A DNA stretch of 64,000 nucleotides, taken from positions 1 through 64,000 of the forward strand of contig JAUJOQ010000001.1 of NCBI GenBank assembly GCA_030447725.1. Reading direction: 5' to 3'. The position numbers and the translations under genes were made by a program. The notes below the pieces were generated by a model. The model made no database searches and was not told the origin of the DNA. It saw nothing but the letters and a program-made list of their open reading frames with translations. The DNA comes from Thermoleophilaceae bacterium. Lineage in GTDB: Bacteria > Actinomycetota > Thermoleophilia > Solirubrobacterales > Thermoleophilaceae. Below are positions 16,869 to 29,404 of this stretch, in pieces. How positions within the stretch are numbered: the first letter of the stretch is position 1; each line of letters starts with the position of its first letter.

Positions 16869-17479
16869 CCCGCAGCCCCGGCGGGCGCCTCACGCGCGGC
16901 GCGCACCGCGGCCAGCACGTCGTGGTGCACCTCGGCCGGATCGCGATCGGCGTCGATGCGCCGCCAGCGCCTCGAGTCGGCCGCCACCAGCTCCCCGTAG
17001 GCGGCGTGCACCTTGCGCTGCAGCCCCGCCTGCTCGAACCGGTCCTCCTCTCCGGCACGCGAAGCCGCCACCGCCGGGTCGAGGTCCAGCAGTAGCGTCA
17101 GGTCGGGCTGAAGGCCGCCGGTGGCGAAGGTGTTCACGGCCTCGATCGCCTCGACCCCCAGGCCGCGGGCCGAGCCCTGATAGGCCAGTGAGGAGTCGAG
17201 GTAGCGATCCGAGACCACCACGCGTCCCTCGGCCAGGGCGGGTCGGATCACGTCGCGCACCAGCTGCGCGCGGGCCGCGGCGAACAGCAGCGCCTCCCCC
17301 TCGGGCGACAGCTTCACCGCCGGGTCCTTGAGCAGGTCGCGCACGCGCTCGCCTGCGGGCGTGCCGCCCGGCTCGCGCACTCCGACGGCATCGTCGCCAA
17401 GCGCGTCGAGCAGCAGGGCCGTCTGGGTGGTCTTGCCGGAGCGGTCGATGCCCTCCAAGGTCACGAACAGGCCGGTCAT
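16865..17479 (-). CDS. tmk: Thymidylate kinase
   Basis: Phosphorylates dTMP to dTDP with ATP, an essential step in dTTP synthesis. The 204-residue protein opens with LFVTLEGIDRSGKTTQ (P-loop GIDRSGKT), followed by REPGGTPAGERVRDLL, the DRY motif in VVSDRYLDSSLAYQG, and LLLDLDPAVAASR. All are diagnostic. ATG at 17479 is the natural start; the long frame reaching 18754 is an artefact antisense to the epimerase. TAGCTT eight bases upstream (minus strand) may give a nearly leaderless transcript. First gene of tmk-holB and divergent from the epimerase. Confidence 0.95.
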   Translation of the reverse strand: MTGLFVTLEGIDRSGKTTQTALLLDALGDDAVGVREPGGTPAGERVRDLLKDPAVKLSPEGEALLFAAARAQLVRDVIRPALAEGRVVVSDRYLDSSLAYQGSARGLGVEAIEAVNTFATGGLQPDLTLLLDLDPAVAASRAGEEDRFEQAGLQRKVHAAYGELVAADSRRWRRIDADRDPAEVHHDVLAAVRAAREAPAGAAG

Positions 17480-17545
17480 CCGCGGCGAAGCTACCAGGGG
17501 CGGGGGCCGGCGCCGCTGGGCCCCTCCCCCGGTCCGCGGGATAGC

Positions 17546-18484
17546 ATGGCCACCCTCGTGAAGGCCCTCGTGACAGGCGGCGCCGGGTTCATCGGCTCCC
17601 ACGTGGTCGACGCGCTCCTGGAGCGCGGCGACGAGGTCACCGTGATCGACAACCTGTCGACCGGTCGCCGCGAGAACCTCGACGGCGCACTCGCCAACGG
17701 CGCCGTGCTGGAGGAGCTCGACATCCGCGACGCCACCGCGGTGGCCGACCTCACAGCGAGGGTCGCCCCGGACGCCATCTTCCACCTGGCGGCGCAGATC
17801 GACGTGCGGGTGTCCGCCGCCGATCCGGCCTTCGACGCGCGCGTGAACGTGGAGGGCACGATCAACGTGCTCGATGCCGCCCGCCAGGCTGGCGTCGCGC
17901 GGGTGGTCAACACCTCCACGGGGGGCGCCATCTACGGCGAAGGGCGGGTGCTTCCCGCAACCGAAGACCACCCGGTGGCTCCCGAGGCCCCCTACGGCCA
18001 GTCCAAGTTCTGCGCCGAGGGCTACTGCGAGCTGTTTCGGCGCCTGCACGGGCTCTCCACGGTCTCGCTTCGCTACAGCAACGTCTACGGCCCGCGCCAG
18101 GACCCGCTGGGAGAGGCCGGCGTGATCGCGATCTTCTGCGGCAAGCTCCTCGACGGGGGCACGCCCACGGTGTTCGGCGACGGGCTGCAGACCCGCGACT
18201 ACGTATACGTGGGCGACGTGGTGAGAGCCAACCTGCTCGCCGTCGAGTCGAACGCCGGCGGGGCGATCAACATCGGCACGGGAGTGGGCACTTCGGTACT
18301 CGGGCTGGTGGAGTCGCTCGCGGCCCAGGCCGAGGGCCGCTTCCAGCCCGAGATGGCGCCGGAGCGACCGGGTGAGGTCCGCCACAACCATCTCGACGCA
18401 TCGCGCGCCATGGCGGAGCTGGGCTGGGACGCCCAGGTGGGGCTCGACGAGGGCCTGCAGCGCACGCTCGCCTCCCTGCGCTGA
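17546..18484 (+). CDS. NAD-dependent sugar epimerase/dehydratase (GalE-like)
   Basis: An extended short-chain dehydrogenase acting on nucleotide sugars. The Rossmann motif GGAGFIGSHVV begins near residue 11, DNLSTGRRENL follows in the position of the NAD ribose loop, and the catalytic pair is in STGGAIYGE and YGQSKFCAE (YxxxK). About 308-312 residues fits the UDP-glucose 4-epimerase group. The start may be ATG 17546 or GTG 17558, which better fits family N-termini (VKALVTGGAGF). It is isolated between tmk and the O-antigen-ligase gene, so it may supply a sugar for surface glycans. Exact substrate unknown. Confidence 0.88.
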   Translation: MATLVKALVTGGAGFIGSHVVDALLERGDEVTVIDNLSTGRRENLDGALANGAVLEELDIRDATAVADLTARVAPDAIFHLAAQIDVRVSAADPAFDARVNVEGTINVLDAARQAGVARVVNTSTGGAIYGEGRVLPATEDHPVAPEAPYGQSKFCAEGYCELFRRLHGLSTVSLRYSNVYGPRQDPLGEAGVIAIFCGKLLDGGTPTVFGDGLQTRDYVYVGDVVRANLLAVESNAGGAINIGTGVGTSVLGLVESLAAQAEGRFQPEMAPERPGEVRHNHLDASRAMAELGWDAQVGLDEGLQRTLASLR

Positions 18485-18488
18485 CGGA

Positions 18489-20813
18489 TCAGCCCTCGAG
18501 GCGGAACGGGTCGCCGCCGGGCTGGGGAGCTGGAGGCTCGCGCGGCGGAGCCGGGTCCGGCGCCGGGGCCGGCGGCGCCGGGGCGGGCGCCGGAGGAGCG
18601 GGCGCCGGCGTCGGCCCGGGAACGGGTGTCGGCGACGGCGGAGGCGGAGGCGCCTGACCATCCGGCGGCGGAGCCGGCAACGCGACGGCGGGCGGCTCCG
18701 GGAGCGGAAGGGGAAGCGGCGTACCGCTTGCGGTGGCCGAGCGCCGCTCGTCATACGAGGCGAACGGGGCGAGTGCGTAGATCGCCGCTGTGGCCGGATC
18801 GAGGCGGGCCGCGGCCAGCAGGGAGCGCACGGCCCCGCGCGAGTCGTCGAGCAGCACCTGGAAACGCCCGAGCCGGGCCCAGGTGGCGGGGTTGTCGGGC
18901 TGGCGCTCGACCGCCTCCACGAGCAGCGCCGCCGCGGCCGCGGGTTGGTTGCCGCGCTCCGCGATCGCCGCCTGCGCGAACACCGGCTCGACCGCGAACG
19001 GGTTGAGCCGCTTGGCCAGCGCCGCAGTCTCGCCGGCTGCGGTGAGATCGGCCTCGGTGTTCTTGGCAGCCTGGCTGAGAGCGTCGCTCGTCAGGTCCTT
19101 GGCGATGGCGGGCAGCGCCGCCAGGGCAATCACGAGCACCGCGGCCACACCTCCCAGGGCGAGCTTGACGCCGCGACCCGTTGCCGGCGATTGCCCAACA
19201 AACTCGCGCGGCGTGCCCGGCGGGCGGGCGGCGAGCACTCCGAGGAAGATCAGCGCGGGCACCGTCACGCCCGGTATGTCCCAGTCCCAGTCGACCAGCG
19301 TGTGCAGCCCCCAGGCCCCAGCGCCCACCAGCAGGGCGGCCGCGAAGCCCCGCTCGCGGCCCGGCGGCCGCGCCAGCACGGTGCGCGCCGCGGCCATGGC
19401 GAGCAGCGCCAGCCCCCCGAGAGCCAGGCCGGCCCCGATCAGCCCCGTCTCAGACAGGAACTCCAGCGGGACGTTGTGCGGCTGGCGCACCTCGATCGTG
19501 TTCTCGCGGTAGAGGCGGTGCACCAGCGGGAACGAGCCCGCGCCGTAGCCCACCACGGGACGGTCCCAGAATGCGCCCGCCGCCTCCTCCCACCAGATGT
19601 AGCGGTTCCCCGCGTTGGTCTGCAGCACCCGCGCGGGGTCGTTCTGGCGGTCGAACTTGGGCTCGGAGAACTCGTCGAACTGATGCGAGATCGTGCCCGT
19701 GAAGCCGCGCTCGGACAGCGCCAGGCCCGCGATCATCAGCACCGGCACGGCCACCGCCAGCGCCAGTCCCGCGCGTCTCGCGCGGTGGCGGGCCACGGCC
19801 GACAGCCCGCGGCGCTCACGGCCGCGCCTGGCGAGCTCGCGTGAGAGCGCGAGCGCGACGGCGATTCCGACCAGGAGCGCCACCGTGAGCAGCAGCCCGT
19901 CGTCGATGCGGTCGGACACCGGCACGCCGTTCGCGGTCAGGTCGTCACGCACGATCGCCACCAGGAAGGCCGGAAGGGCGCCTAGTACGCCCAGGAACGC
20001 CGTGGCCGCCAGGCGCCCGCGCTCGGGACCGATAGCCACCTGCAGCATCAGCGCCACGGCCAGCACGAGCAGTCCTCCGCGCGAGTAGGTCAGGCCCAGC
20101 GTGACCAGCAAGACGACCAGTGCGACGTGCGCGGCTGTGCGCGAGCGAAGGTGGTCGCGGGCCTCGACCGCCGCCCGGATGGCGATCGGCACGCCGAGCA
20201 CGCACACCAACCCGAGGGCGTTCCAGTACTCCAGGGGGACGCGCAGGCGCGAGAAGCGCTCGGTCTGGTTGAGATCGAGCACGCCCGGGATCTCCAGCCA
20301 GGGAAAGAGCTTGCCACCGAGCGCGTACGTCGCCGCCAGGGTCGCGATCGCCAGGTAGGCCAGCGCCACCCGCTCCGGGGCACGCGGAAGGCTGGAGCCA
20401 AGAGCCAGCGCGAGCCCCGCCACCAGCGCATAGGTGATCGCCCGGTTCAGCTCCAGCCAGCTCTCGTCGGGAGCGATCGACCACGCGATCGAAAGCCCGG
20501 ACCAGGCCGCGAACCCGGCGAGCAGCGCGATGCCCGGCAGCGCGAGGCGCCCGCCGGCCATCCGCAGACCCCGCCCGTAGAGCAGCGCGGCGAGCGAAGC
20601 GAAGGCAAGCGCCGCGACGCCGATCTGCAGCTTGCTCTCCTGAGGGATGCCTATCGCTCCGTTGGCGAACATCGCGTAGAGGACCGCGACGGCCAGGCCC
20701 ACCCCCAGCGCCGCCGGCGCGGCGGGTGCGCGCTCGTGCACCCCCGCGCGCGAGTGATCGCGCAGCGGCGCGGTCGTGGCAGGCCTCATTCCGGTGGCGG
20801 CCATCGCGGCCAT
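18489..20813 (-). CDS. O-antigen ligase/Wzy-like membrane protein with TPR and Pro-rich tail
   Basis: A protein of about 774 residues. Eleven or so hydrophobic segments surround the Wzy_C core, recognised by the loop with WWEEAAGAFWDRPVVGYGAGSF and RQPHNVPLEFLSETGLIG, as in O-antigen ligases and polymerases. After the last membrane span come TPR-like helices (residues about 610-690: ERGNQPAAAAALLVEAVER, DNPATWARLGRFQVL), then an 80-residue tail almost entirely of Pro, Ala and Gly. ATG at 20813 is preferred because the frame to 20891 would run into the divergent gene at 20870. Likely ligates or polymerises a lipid-linked glycan outside the membrane. Confidence 0.8.
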   Translation of the reverse strand: MAAMAATGMRPATTAPLRDHSRAGVHERAPAAPAALGVGLAVAVLYAMFANGAIGIPQESKLQIGVAALAFASLAALLYGRGLRMAGGRLALPGIALLAGFAAWSGLSIAWSIAPDESWLELNRAITYALVAGLALALGSSLPRAPERVALAYLAIATLAATYALGGKLFPWLEIPGVLDLNQTERFSRLRVPLEYWNALGLVCVLGVPIAIRAAVEARDHLRSRTAAHVALVVLLVTLGLTYSRGGLLVLAVALMLQVAIGPERGRLAATAFLGVLGALPAFLVAIVRDDLTANGVPVSDRIDDGLLLTVALLVGIAVALALSRELARRGRERRGLSAVARHRARRAGLALAVAVPVLMIAGLALSERGFTGTISHQFDEFSEPKFDRQNDPARVLQTNAGNRYIWWEEAAGAFWDRPVVGYGAGSFPLVHRLYRENTIEVRQPHNVPLEFLSETGLIGAGLALGGLALLAMAAARTVLARPPGRERGFAAALLVGAGAWGLHTLVDWDWDIPGVTVPALIFLGVLAARPPGTPREFVGQSPATGRGVKLALGGVAAVLVIALAALPAIAKDLTSDALSQAAKNTEADLTAAGETAALAKRLNPFAVEPVFAQAAIAERGNQPAAAAALLVEAVERQPDNPATWARLGRFQVLLDDSRGAVRSLLAAARLDPATAAIYALAPFASYDERRSATASGTPLPLPLPEPPAVALPAPPPDGQAPPPPPSPTPVPGPTPAPAPPAPAPAPPAPAPDPAPPREPPAPQPGGDPFRLEG

Positions 20814-20857
20814 TGTGACGGGATGGCGCACCGGGGACCGCACTCGGCCGGTCGCGC

Positions 20858-20863
20858 TACGGT
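20858..20863 (+). promoter_or_regulatory. Candidate -10 (TACGGT) for a leaderless transcript
   Basis: TACGGT followed by exactly six bases and the GTG at 20870. Same hexamer and spacing as at 8592 and 52241. Confidence 0.55.
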
Positions 20864-20869
20864 AGGGAC

Positions 20870-21490
20870 GTGAGCGCCGCCCGCCTGACAATCCTGTTGG
20901 CCCTGCTGCTCTCGGTCATCTGCGCGGGCCCCGCCGCCGCGGACGTGTTCGACGACTTCCGCGACGACGGCCAGATCGAAACCTGCCAGTACAGCGACGG
21001 GGAGCTCAGGGACGGCCTGAACAGCCTCCCGCCCGACGTGCTCCAGTACTCTCCCGGCCTTGCCGACCAGCTGGCGGCGGGGCGCGAGGGCTGCGGTGGC
21101 GGAGCGCCGGGCACCAGCGCCGACACGCGCCAGTTCGAAACGGTTCCGGCTCCCGGCGCCGGCTCTGGCGGGACAGGTGGCAGTGGTGGCGCCTCGGCCG
21201 AAGCGGCACGGATCCCGAAGCCGCCCGCCCCGGACGCGGCAGCCCGTCAACGCCTGTCGGATATCACCGCCCCGCCGGTGTCGGCAACCTCGCGTTCGGA
21301 CGTACCGGGGTGGGTGGTCGCCCTCCTCGTGGCAGGGGGGCTCGCCGCAATAGCGCTCAGCTTCGCGCGCACCCGAGGCCTGGGGTCCGAGCGCATCCTG
21401 CGTCCCCTGCGGGCGTCCTTCGCCGAGGCTCGCGGGCGCACGGCGGACGCCGCCGTGCACCTCTTCGAGAGGGCGCGCCTAGGCCGCTGA
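20870..21490 (+). CDS. Signal-peptide, single-TM protein of unknown function
   Basis: A 206-residue protein I cannot assign. It has a signal peptide (about 1-24, ending AAADVF), a short acidic globular part (DDFRDDGQIETCQYSDGELRDGLNSLPPDV, with Cys at about 39 and 75), a Gly/Ser/Ala/Pro linker (75-140), one transmembrane helix (VPGWVVALLVAGGLAAIALSFA, about 144-165) and a basic cytoplasmic tail. The family of such type I membrane proteins is common in actinobacteria. GTG start is directly preceded by a leaderless-type promoter. Divergent from the O-antigen-ligase gene with 56 bases between starts, which may indicate a shared envelope role. Confidence 0.7.
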   Translation: MSAARLTILLALLLSVICAGPAAADVFDDFRDDGQIETCQYSDGELRDGLNSLPPDVLQYSPGLADQLAAGREGCGGGAPGTSADTRQFETVPAPGAGSGGTGGSGGASAEAARIPKPPAPDAAARQRLSDITAPPVSATSRSDVPGWVVALLVAGGLAAIALSFARTRGLGSERILRPLRASFAEARGRTADAAVHLFERARLGR

Positions 21491-21507
21491 GTGCAGCTTT
21501 TCGGTCC

Positions 21508-21536
21508 TTGCGTGACCGCTCCGGCGACTACACTAT
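21508..21536 (+). promoter_or_regulatory. Candidate nrdRJ promoter
   Basis: TTGCGT (21508-21513), a 17-base spacer and CACTAT (21531-21536) form a plausible housekeeping promoter for the nrdR-nrdJ operon. The -10 is covered by the first NrdR-box-like palindrome. Confidence 0.45.
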
Positions 21537-21574
21537 GTAGTGGCGTTGGAGGAACTAGACACAAGACCTGGTGG
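21530..21574 (+). promoter_or_regulatory. Two NrdR-box-like sites upstream of nrdR
   Basis: Two 16-base sites begin with ACAC at 21530 and 21559, 29 bases apart. Each matches 11 of 16 positions of the consensus ACACWATATATWGTGT by my count. The first also contains the tight palindrome CACTA-TG-TAGTG. NrdR typically binds paired boxes about three helical turns apart and overlapping the promoter, so autoregulation of nrdRJ is likely. The sites are degenerate. Confidence 0.45.
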
Positions 21575-21584
21575 GTAGAGGACC

Positions 21585-22173
21585 GTGCGCTGTCCCCTCT
21601 GCTCATTCGATTCCACGCGCGTCGTGGACTCCCGGCTCTCAGAGCCCGGCGATGCCGTGCGGCGGCGTCGCGAATGTGCCGGCTGCGGTGGGCGCTTCAC
21701 CACCCACGAGCGCGCCGCGGCCGTATCGCTCGCCGTGCAGAAGCGCGACGGCAGCCGCGAGGCGTACGACCGCCAGAAGCTCCTGGGAGGCCTGCTGCGA
21801 GCCGCCACCAAGCGGCCTGTGACAGTGCCGGAGCTCGAGGCGGTGGCCGACGCCATCGAGGCGCAGGTGCGCCGCGAGGGCGGTGAGACGGAGGCGGAAC
21901 GGATCGGCGAGCACGCGCTCAGGGCCCTGATCGGCCTCGACCGCGTGGCCGCCATCCGCTTCGCCTCCGTCTATCGCAACTTCGAAGGCCTCGACGACTT
22001 CGAGGCGGAGCTGCGGCGGCTCGAGGAAGAGCCGCTCGTGGTACCCGAGCAGCTCCCGATCTCCCCCGCCTTAGGCGGGGGAGATCTTCCGTCCGACCCG
22101 AGCGGCAGCATCGCCTCCCCCGTCGCTCCGGCCACGGGATCACCCGGAGAGTTCGATGCAGTGAGGAGAGGTC

Positions 22174-22184
<11 letters not shown>
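21585..22184 (+). CDS. nrdR: Transcriptional repressor NrdR
   Basis: NrdR senses ATP/dATP and represses ribonucleotide reductase genes. The zinc ribbon uses C3, C6, C31 and C34 (MRCPLC, CAGCGGRFTTHERA), and the ATP-cone spans about 49-139 (VQKRDGSREAYDRQKLLGGL). The conserved body ends with ASVYRNFEGLDDFEAELRRL at about residue 145. A further 50 residues rich in Pro/Ser/Gly follow, unlike the usual 150-residue protein. The DNA encoding this tail contains a strong hairpin (22058-22086). The stop overlaps the nrdJ start by 11 bases. GTG start. No cobalamin riboswitch-sized leader exists upstream (only 94 bases). Confidence 0.95.
22058..22086. promoter_or_regulatory. Perfect 13-bp hairpin inside the 3' extension of nrdR
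   Basis: GATCTCCCCCGCC, a three-base TTA loop and the exact complement GGCGGGGGAGATC lie within the nrdR tail, about 90 bases before the nrdJ start. No T-tract follows. It could attenuate transcription, pause ribosomes or mark an mRNA processing point between repressor and reductase. Confidence 0.6.
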
Positions 22185-26289
<4,105 letters not shown>

Positions 26290-26304
26290 TGACGGGTCCC
26301 GTCA
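26290..26304. terminator. Hairpin between convergent nrdJ and nitrilase genes
   Basis: TGACGG, loop GTC, CCGTCA begins one base after the nrdJ stop codon and overlaps the convergent nitrilase stop. It could act in both directions, but there is no T-tract. Confidence 0.4.
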
Positions 26305-27300
26305 CCCCACCTGCCGGCTGAACCCGCGCGACTCCCCCAGCGGCCGGTAGATCTCCTTGAAGTCGAGCGCATAGTCGAAGTCGTCCTGCTCGTCGTCGCG
26401 GGCGCCGGCGATGTCGAGGTTGTGGACGATCAGCAGCTCCTCGTGGGTGCGCGAGGCCTGGAGCAGGCACAGGCCCGAGGGCGCCCAGATCCCTGAGCCG
26501 CCACAGAAGCGGGCGCCCGTGATGCCGTGCTCGCCGACCGCGTTGCAGGCGAACGTCCACACCTGGTTGGTCGCCGAGGCGGCGGGGATGACCGTGTCCC
26601 AGAGGTCGGCGTAGTAGTGAGGGGTGCGAACGTTGAGGCCGGCGTACTCGCGGGCGGCCTCCGCGCGCCAGGAGGCCAGCTGGATGAGCGCGTCGCACTC
26701 GTCGACCATCGCGTACTCGCGCAACAGCGCGCTGAACAGATAGTCGTAACAGGTGGTGAACCCGAGCCGGCCGTGCCGGGTGTCGAGCAGCAGCCGGTCG
26801 TCGCGCCCGCTCGTGGTGTGCTCACGCTCGATTCCCGGCAGGAAGACCTTGTCGTAGGTGCTCTCGTCGGCCAGGTAGTCACCACCCCCGTCGACCACGA
26901 ACGACGCGTTGTAGTAGCTCCCGTCGCCCGCGTGGCGAAGGTTGTTGAGCACGATCCCCTGCAGGCCGCCTGTGCCCCCGCCGCTTGCGGCCGGGGCACC
27001 GTCGCCGAGCAACGGCTCGAGCTCTGACTCGATCCACCCGATGTGCTCGTCGGTGACCGCGCTGTCCATGTACTCGCGGCAGCGATCGACGTCGTCCCAG
27101 AAGTAGCCCGACAGGCAGAACTCGGGAAAGAGCGCATAGTCGACCCCACGCTCGGCGAAGATCTGCGCCACGCGGACGATCGTGTCCTTGTTGGCTTCCA
27201 CATCCGGCACGGCGGCGTGGATGTTGGCGATCCCAACGGTCAGCCCGTCCTCCTTCTCGCCGTAGCTGCGCTCGACGATCGGGAAGCGTTCGTCGCTCAT
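26302..27300 (-). CDS. Carbon-nitrogen hydrolase (nitrilase superfamily)
   Basis: A 332-residue enzyme that hydrolyses non-peptide C-N bonds of an amide, nitrile or carbamoyl substrate. The catalytic triad is visible: E60 in LFPEFCLSG, K151 in YDKVFLPG and C184 in GFTTCYDYLF. The core length fits the superfamily. Several insertions (DGAPAASGGGTGG, about 100-112) are lineage-specific. It is a lone gene, convergent with nrdJ. I cannot choose between amidase, carbamoylase and nitrilase subgroups. Confidence 0.9.
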   Translation of the reverse strand: MSDERFPIVERSYGEKEDGLTVGIANIHAAVPDVEANKDTIVRVAQIFAERGVDYALFPEFCLSGYFWDDVDRCREYMDSAVTDEHIGWIESELEPLLGDGAPAASGGGTGGLQGIVLNNLRHAGDGSYYNASFVVDGGGDYLADESTYDKVFLPGIEREHTTSGRDDRLLLDTRHGRLGFTTCYDYLFSALLREYAMVDECDALIQLASWRAEAAREYAGLNVRTPHYYADLWDTVIPAASATNQVWTFACNAVGEHGITGARFCGGSGIWAPSGLCLLQASRTHEELLIVHNLDIAGARDDEQDDFDYALDFKEIYRPLGESRGFSRQVG

Positions 27301-27390
27301 GTCACGCCACGGGCGTCGCCGGTCATCGGCATATCATCGCGGACCGGGGCAAGGGACGCGGACCGCACACCGTTCGTCATCATCCGAAGT

Positions 27391-28032
27391 GTGCCGGCCG
27401 ACGTTCCTGCATCTGCTCCCGACGCGCCTCCGAACCTCATGGAGGCCGTCGGCGGCCCCCTCGGGATGGCCGAGAACGTCCTACCGGCGATGGCGTTCGT
27501 GGTCGCCTACACGGTCTCGGGCTCGGACACGAACGTGTCGGCCGCGGTCGCCGTCGGGCTCGCGGCGGTGCTCGCCGTGGCCCGGCTCGCGAGGCGCCAG
27601 TCGCCTCGACACGCCCTGACCGGCCTCGTCGGAGTCGCCTTCGCGGCGTTCATCGCCACCCGCAGCGGGCGGGCCCAGGACTTCTTCCTCCCCGGGCTCG
27701 TCTTCAACGCCGGATACGCCGCCGCCTTCGCCGGTTCGGTCCTGATCGGGCGACCGATCGTCGGCTACATCGCCACTCAGCTCGACGGCAGCCAGGGCAC
27801 CGCCTGGCGCGAGGACCCGATGCGCATGCGCGCCTTCAATCGGGCCACCTGGCTCTGGGCCGGTCTCTTCGGCACCCGCCTGCTGGTCCAGCTGCCCCTC
27901 TACCTCGCCGGCTCGGTGGTCGCGCTCGGCGTGGCGCGCACCGCCATGGGCCTGCCGGTGTTCGCGCTCGGCCTGTGGCTCACCTACCTGCTCGTGCGGC
28001 GACCAGCCGCGTCCACCGCAGCGCAAGCCTGA
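27391..28032 (+). CDS. DUF3159 family membrane protein
   Basis: A 213-residue protein with about six transmembrane segments arranged in pairs, and the hallmark middle section RSGRAQDFFLPGLVFNAGYAAAFAGSVLIGRPIVGYI typical of DUF3159. The region WREDPMRMRAFNRATWLWAGLFGTRLLVQLPLYL closes the domain. The family is almost confined to actinobacteria and has no known function. GTG 27391 is chosen because the longer frame to 27043 lies antisense to the nitrilase. CATCAT seven bases upstream could be a weak -10 for a leaderless message. Confidence 0.85.
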   Translation: MPADVPASAPDAPPNLMEAVGGPLGMAENVLPAMAFVVAYTVSGSDTNVSAAVAVGLAAVLAVARLARRQSPRHALTGLVGVAFAAFIATRSGRAQDFFLPGLVFNAGYAAAFAGSVLIGRPIVGYIATQLDGSQGTAWREDPMRMRAFNRATWLWAGLFGTRLLVQLPLYLAGSVVALGVARTAMGLPVFALGLWLTYLLVRRPAASTAAQA

Positions 28033-28065
28033 GACCGACAGCGCTCCCGGCACAGCGCGCCAGGA

Positions 28066-28512
28066 TCAGGGAGCGTCGCTTGCGGTCCAGCACACGGTGC
28101 GCTCCGCGGTCAGCCGCAGCAGGGGGCCCTCGGGCGGGCGGTCGCGATAGTGCGGGTAGCGCCTCGCGAGCGCGGCGAGGACATCGGCGTTGCCGGCGAC
28201 ATCGACCACTGCTGTCACTCCGATCAGCTGCACCCAGGCGAGCCGGGTCCAGTCGTCGTCGTAGCGATCGACCGTCAGCGTCGACTCAGGTCGCGCGCGC
28301 AGCCAGCGTACGCGGGCGAGCTCCCCGCCCGGCGCGCGCTTGGGCTTGTGGTCGACCGCGCTCCACACCGCGCCGTCGACCACCGCGAAGGTCACCGGCA
28401 GCACGCGCGGCCGTCCATGGCCGTCGAGGAGGCCGAGGTGACCCAGGCGCGCCTCCTCGATCAGTGGTTGAGCCCAGCCGGGTAGCTGGTCTAGAGTCGC
28501 GGCGGCGGCCAT
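28066..28512 (-). CDS. PPOX-class F420-dependent oxidoreductase (TIGR03668-like)
   Basis: A 148-residue split-barrel flavin/deazaflavin enzyme. Recognisable parts are ARLGHLGLLDGHGRPRVLPVTFAVVDGAVWSAVD (strands of the cofactor-binding barrel), KPKRAPGGELARVRWLRARPESTLTVDRYDDDW and LAALARRYPHYRDRPPEGPLLRL. This pattern matches the small actinobacterial F420-binding family including Rv0121-type proteins. It is divergent from an LLM-type F420 enzyme 40 bases away, and the two may share regulation. Substrate unknown. The transcript is probably leaderless (TAGGGT-N6-ATG). Confidence 0.85.
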   Translation of the reverse strand: MAAAATLDQLPGWAQPLIEEARLGHLGLLDGHGRPRVLPVTFAVVDGAVWSAVDHKPKRAPGGELARVRWLRARPESTLTVDRYDDDWTRLAWVQLIGVTAVVDVAGNADVLAALARRYPHYRDRPPEGPLLRLTAERTVCWTASDAP

Positions 28513-28518
28513 CGCGCC

Positions 28519-28524
28519 ACCCTA
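28519..28524 (-). promoter_or_regulatory. Candidate -10 (TAGGGT) for a leaderless transcript
   Basis: On the minus strand TAGGGT is followed by six bases and the ATG at 28512. The gene has no Shine-Dalgarno, whereas its divergent neighbour has one. Confidence 0.5.
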
Positions 28525-28552
28525 CGACCCCTGCGGAGAAGAGGAGCGAAAA

Positions 28553-29404
28553 ATGGATATCGGGATAGGGCTGCCGAATGCGGTCCGCGATGTGGACCGC
28601 CGGGGCATCGTCGACTGGTCGCAGCGGGCCGAGCAGGCGGGCTTCTCGTCGCTGGGGACGATCGACCGGCTCGTCTATCCGAGCTATGAGTCGCTCATCT
28701 CACTCGCCGCGGCAGCGGCGGTCACCGAGCGGATCCGCCTCGTCACCGACATCCTCATCGCCCCGCTGCGTACGAACACCGCTCTGCTCGCGAAGCAGGC
28801 CGCGACGATCGACAGTCTCTCCGAGGGCAGGCTCACGCTCGGCCTGGCGGTGGGTGGCCGTGAAGACGACTACGAGGCATCGGGCGTCGACTTCAGGGAA
28901 CGCGGGCACACATTCGACCGTCAGCTGGCCGAGCTGCAGAGCGTCTGGTCCGGCGAGAGCGGCGTCGGGCCCCAGGCCGCGAACGGCAGCCGGCCCGCGG
29001 TGCTCATCGGCGGCAGTGCGGACATGGCCTACCGCCGCGCTGCCGAGCACGCCGACGGCTGGACCATGGGGGGCGGCACGCCCGAGATGCTCGTGGAGTC
29101 GCTGGGCAAGCTGCGAGACGCGTGGAGCGCGGCCGGCAGAGACGGCAAGCCGCGCTCGATGGCGCTGTTCTACTTCGCGCTCGGCGACGATGCCGAGCGT
29201 GTGGTGGATGAGAGCATCGGTGACTACTACAGCTTCCTGGGCGACTACGCCCAGCAGATCGTGCAGTCGGCGGCCACCGACGATGAAACGCTGAAGGGTT
29301 ACCTGTCGGCCTTCGAGGAGGCGGGCGCGGACGAGGTGATCTGCTTCCCCGCCTCCACAGACCCGGACCAGGTCGAGCTGCTGGCAGGCGCCGTCGGGCT
29401 ATAG
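28553..29404 (+). CDS. LLM-class (F420-dependent) oxidoreductase
   Basis: A 283-residue TIM-barrel oxidoreductase of the luciferase-like family. Diagnostic parts are MDIGIGLPNA at the start, AEQAGFSSLGTIDRL, TERIRLVTDILIAPLRTN, LAKQAATIDSLSEGRLTLGLAVGGREDDYEASG and PAVLIGGSADMAYRRAAEHADGW. Such enzymes use FMN or F420; the neighbouring F420-type PPOX gene and actinobacterial context favour F420. ATG is preceded by AGAGGAG. Substrate cannot be told. Confidence 0.9.
   Translation: MDIGIGLPNAVRDVDRRGIVDWSQRAEQAGFSSLGTIDRLVYPSYESLISLAAAAAVTERIRLVTDILIAPLRTNTALLAKQAATIDSLSEGRLTLGLAVGGREDDYEASGVDFRERGHTFDRQLAELQSVWSGESGVGPQAANGSRPAVLIGGSADMAYRRAAEHADGWTMGGGTPEMLVESLGKLRDAWSAAGRDGKPRSMALFYFALGDDAERVVDESIGDYYSFLGDYAQQIVQSAATDDETLKGYLSAFEEAGADEVICFPASTDPDQVELLAGAVGL

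Noticed and set aside
16865..18754. Reading frame joining tmk to a 425-residue N-terminal extension
   Set aside because: The extension is antisense to the epimerase; tmk has its own ATG at 17479 and normal length.
21491..21584. Cobalamin riboswitch before nrdRJ
   Set aside because: The leader is only 94 bases and lacks the B12-box sequence; NrdR-type sites explain it better.
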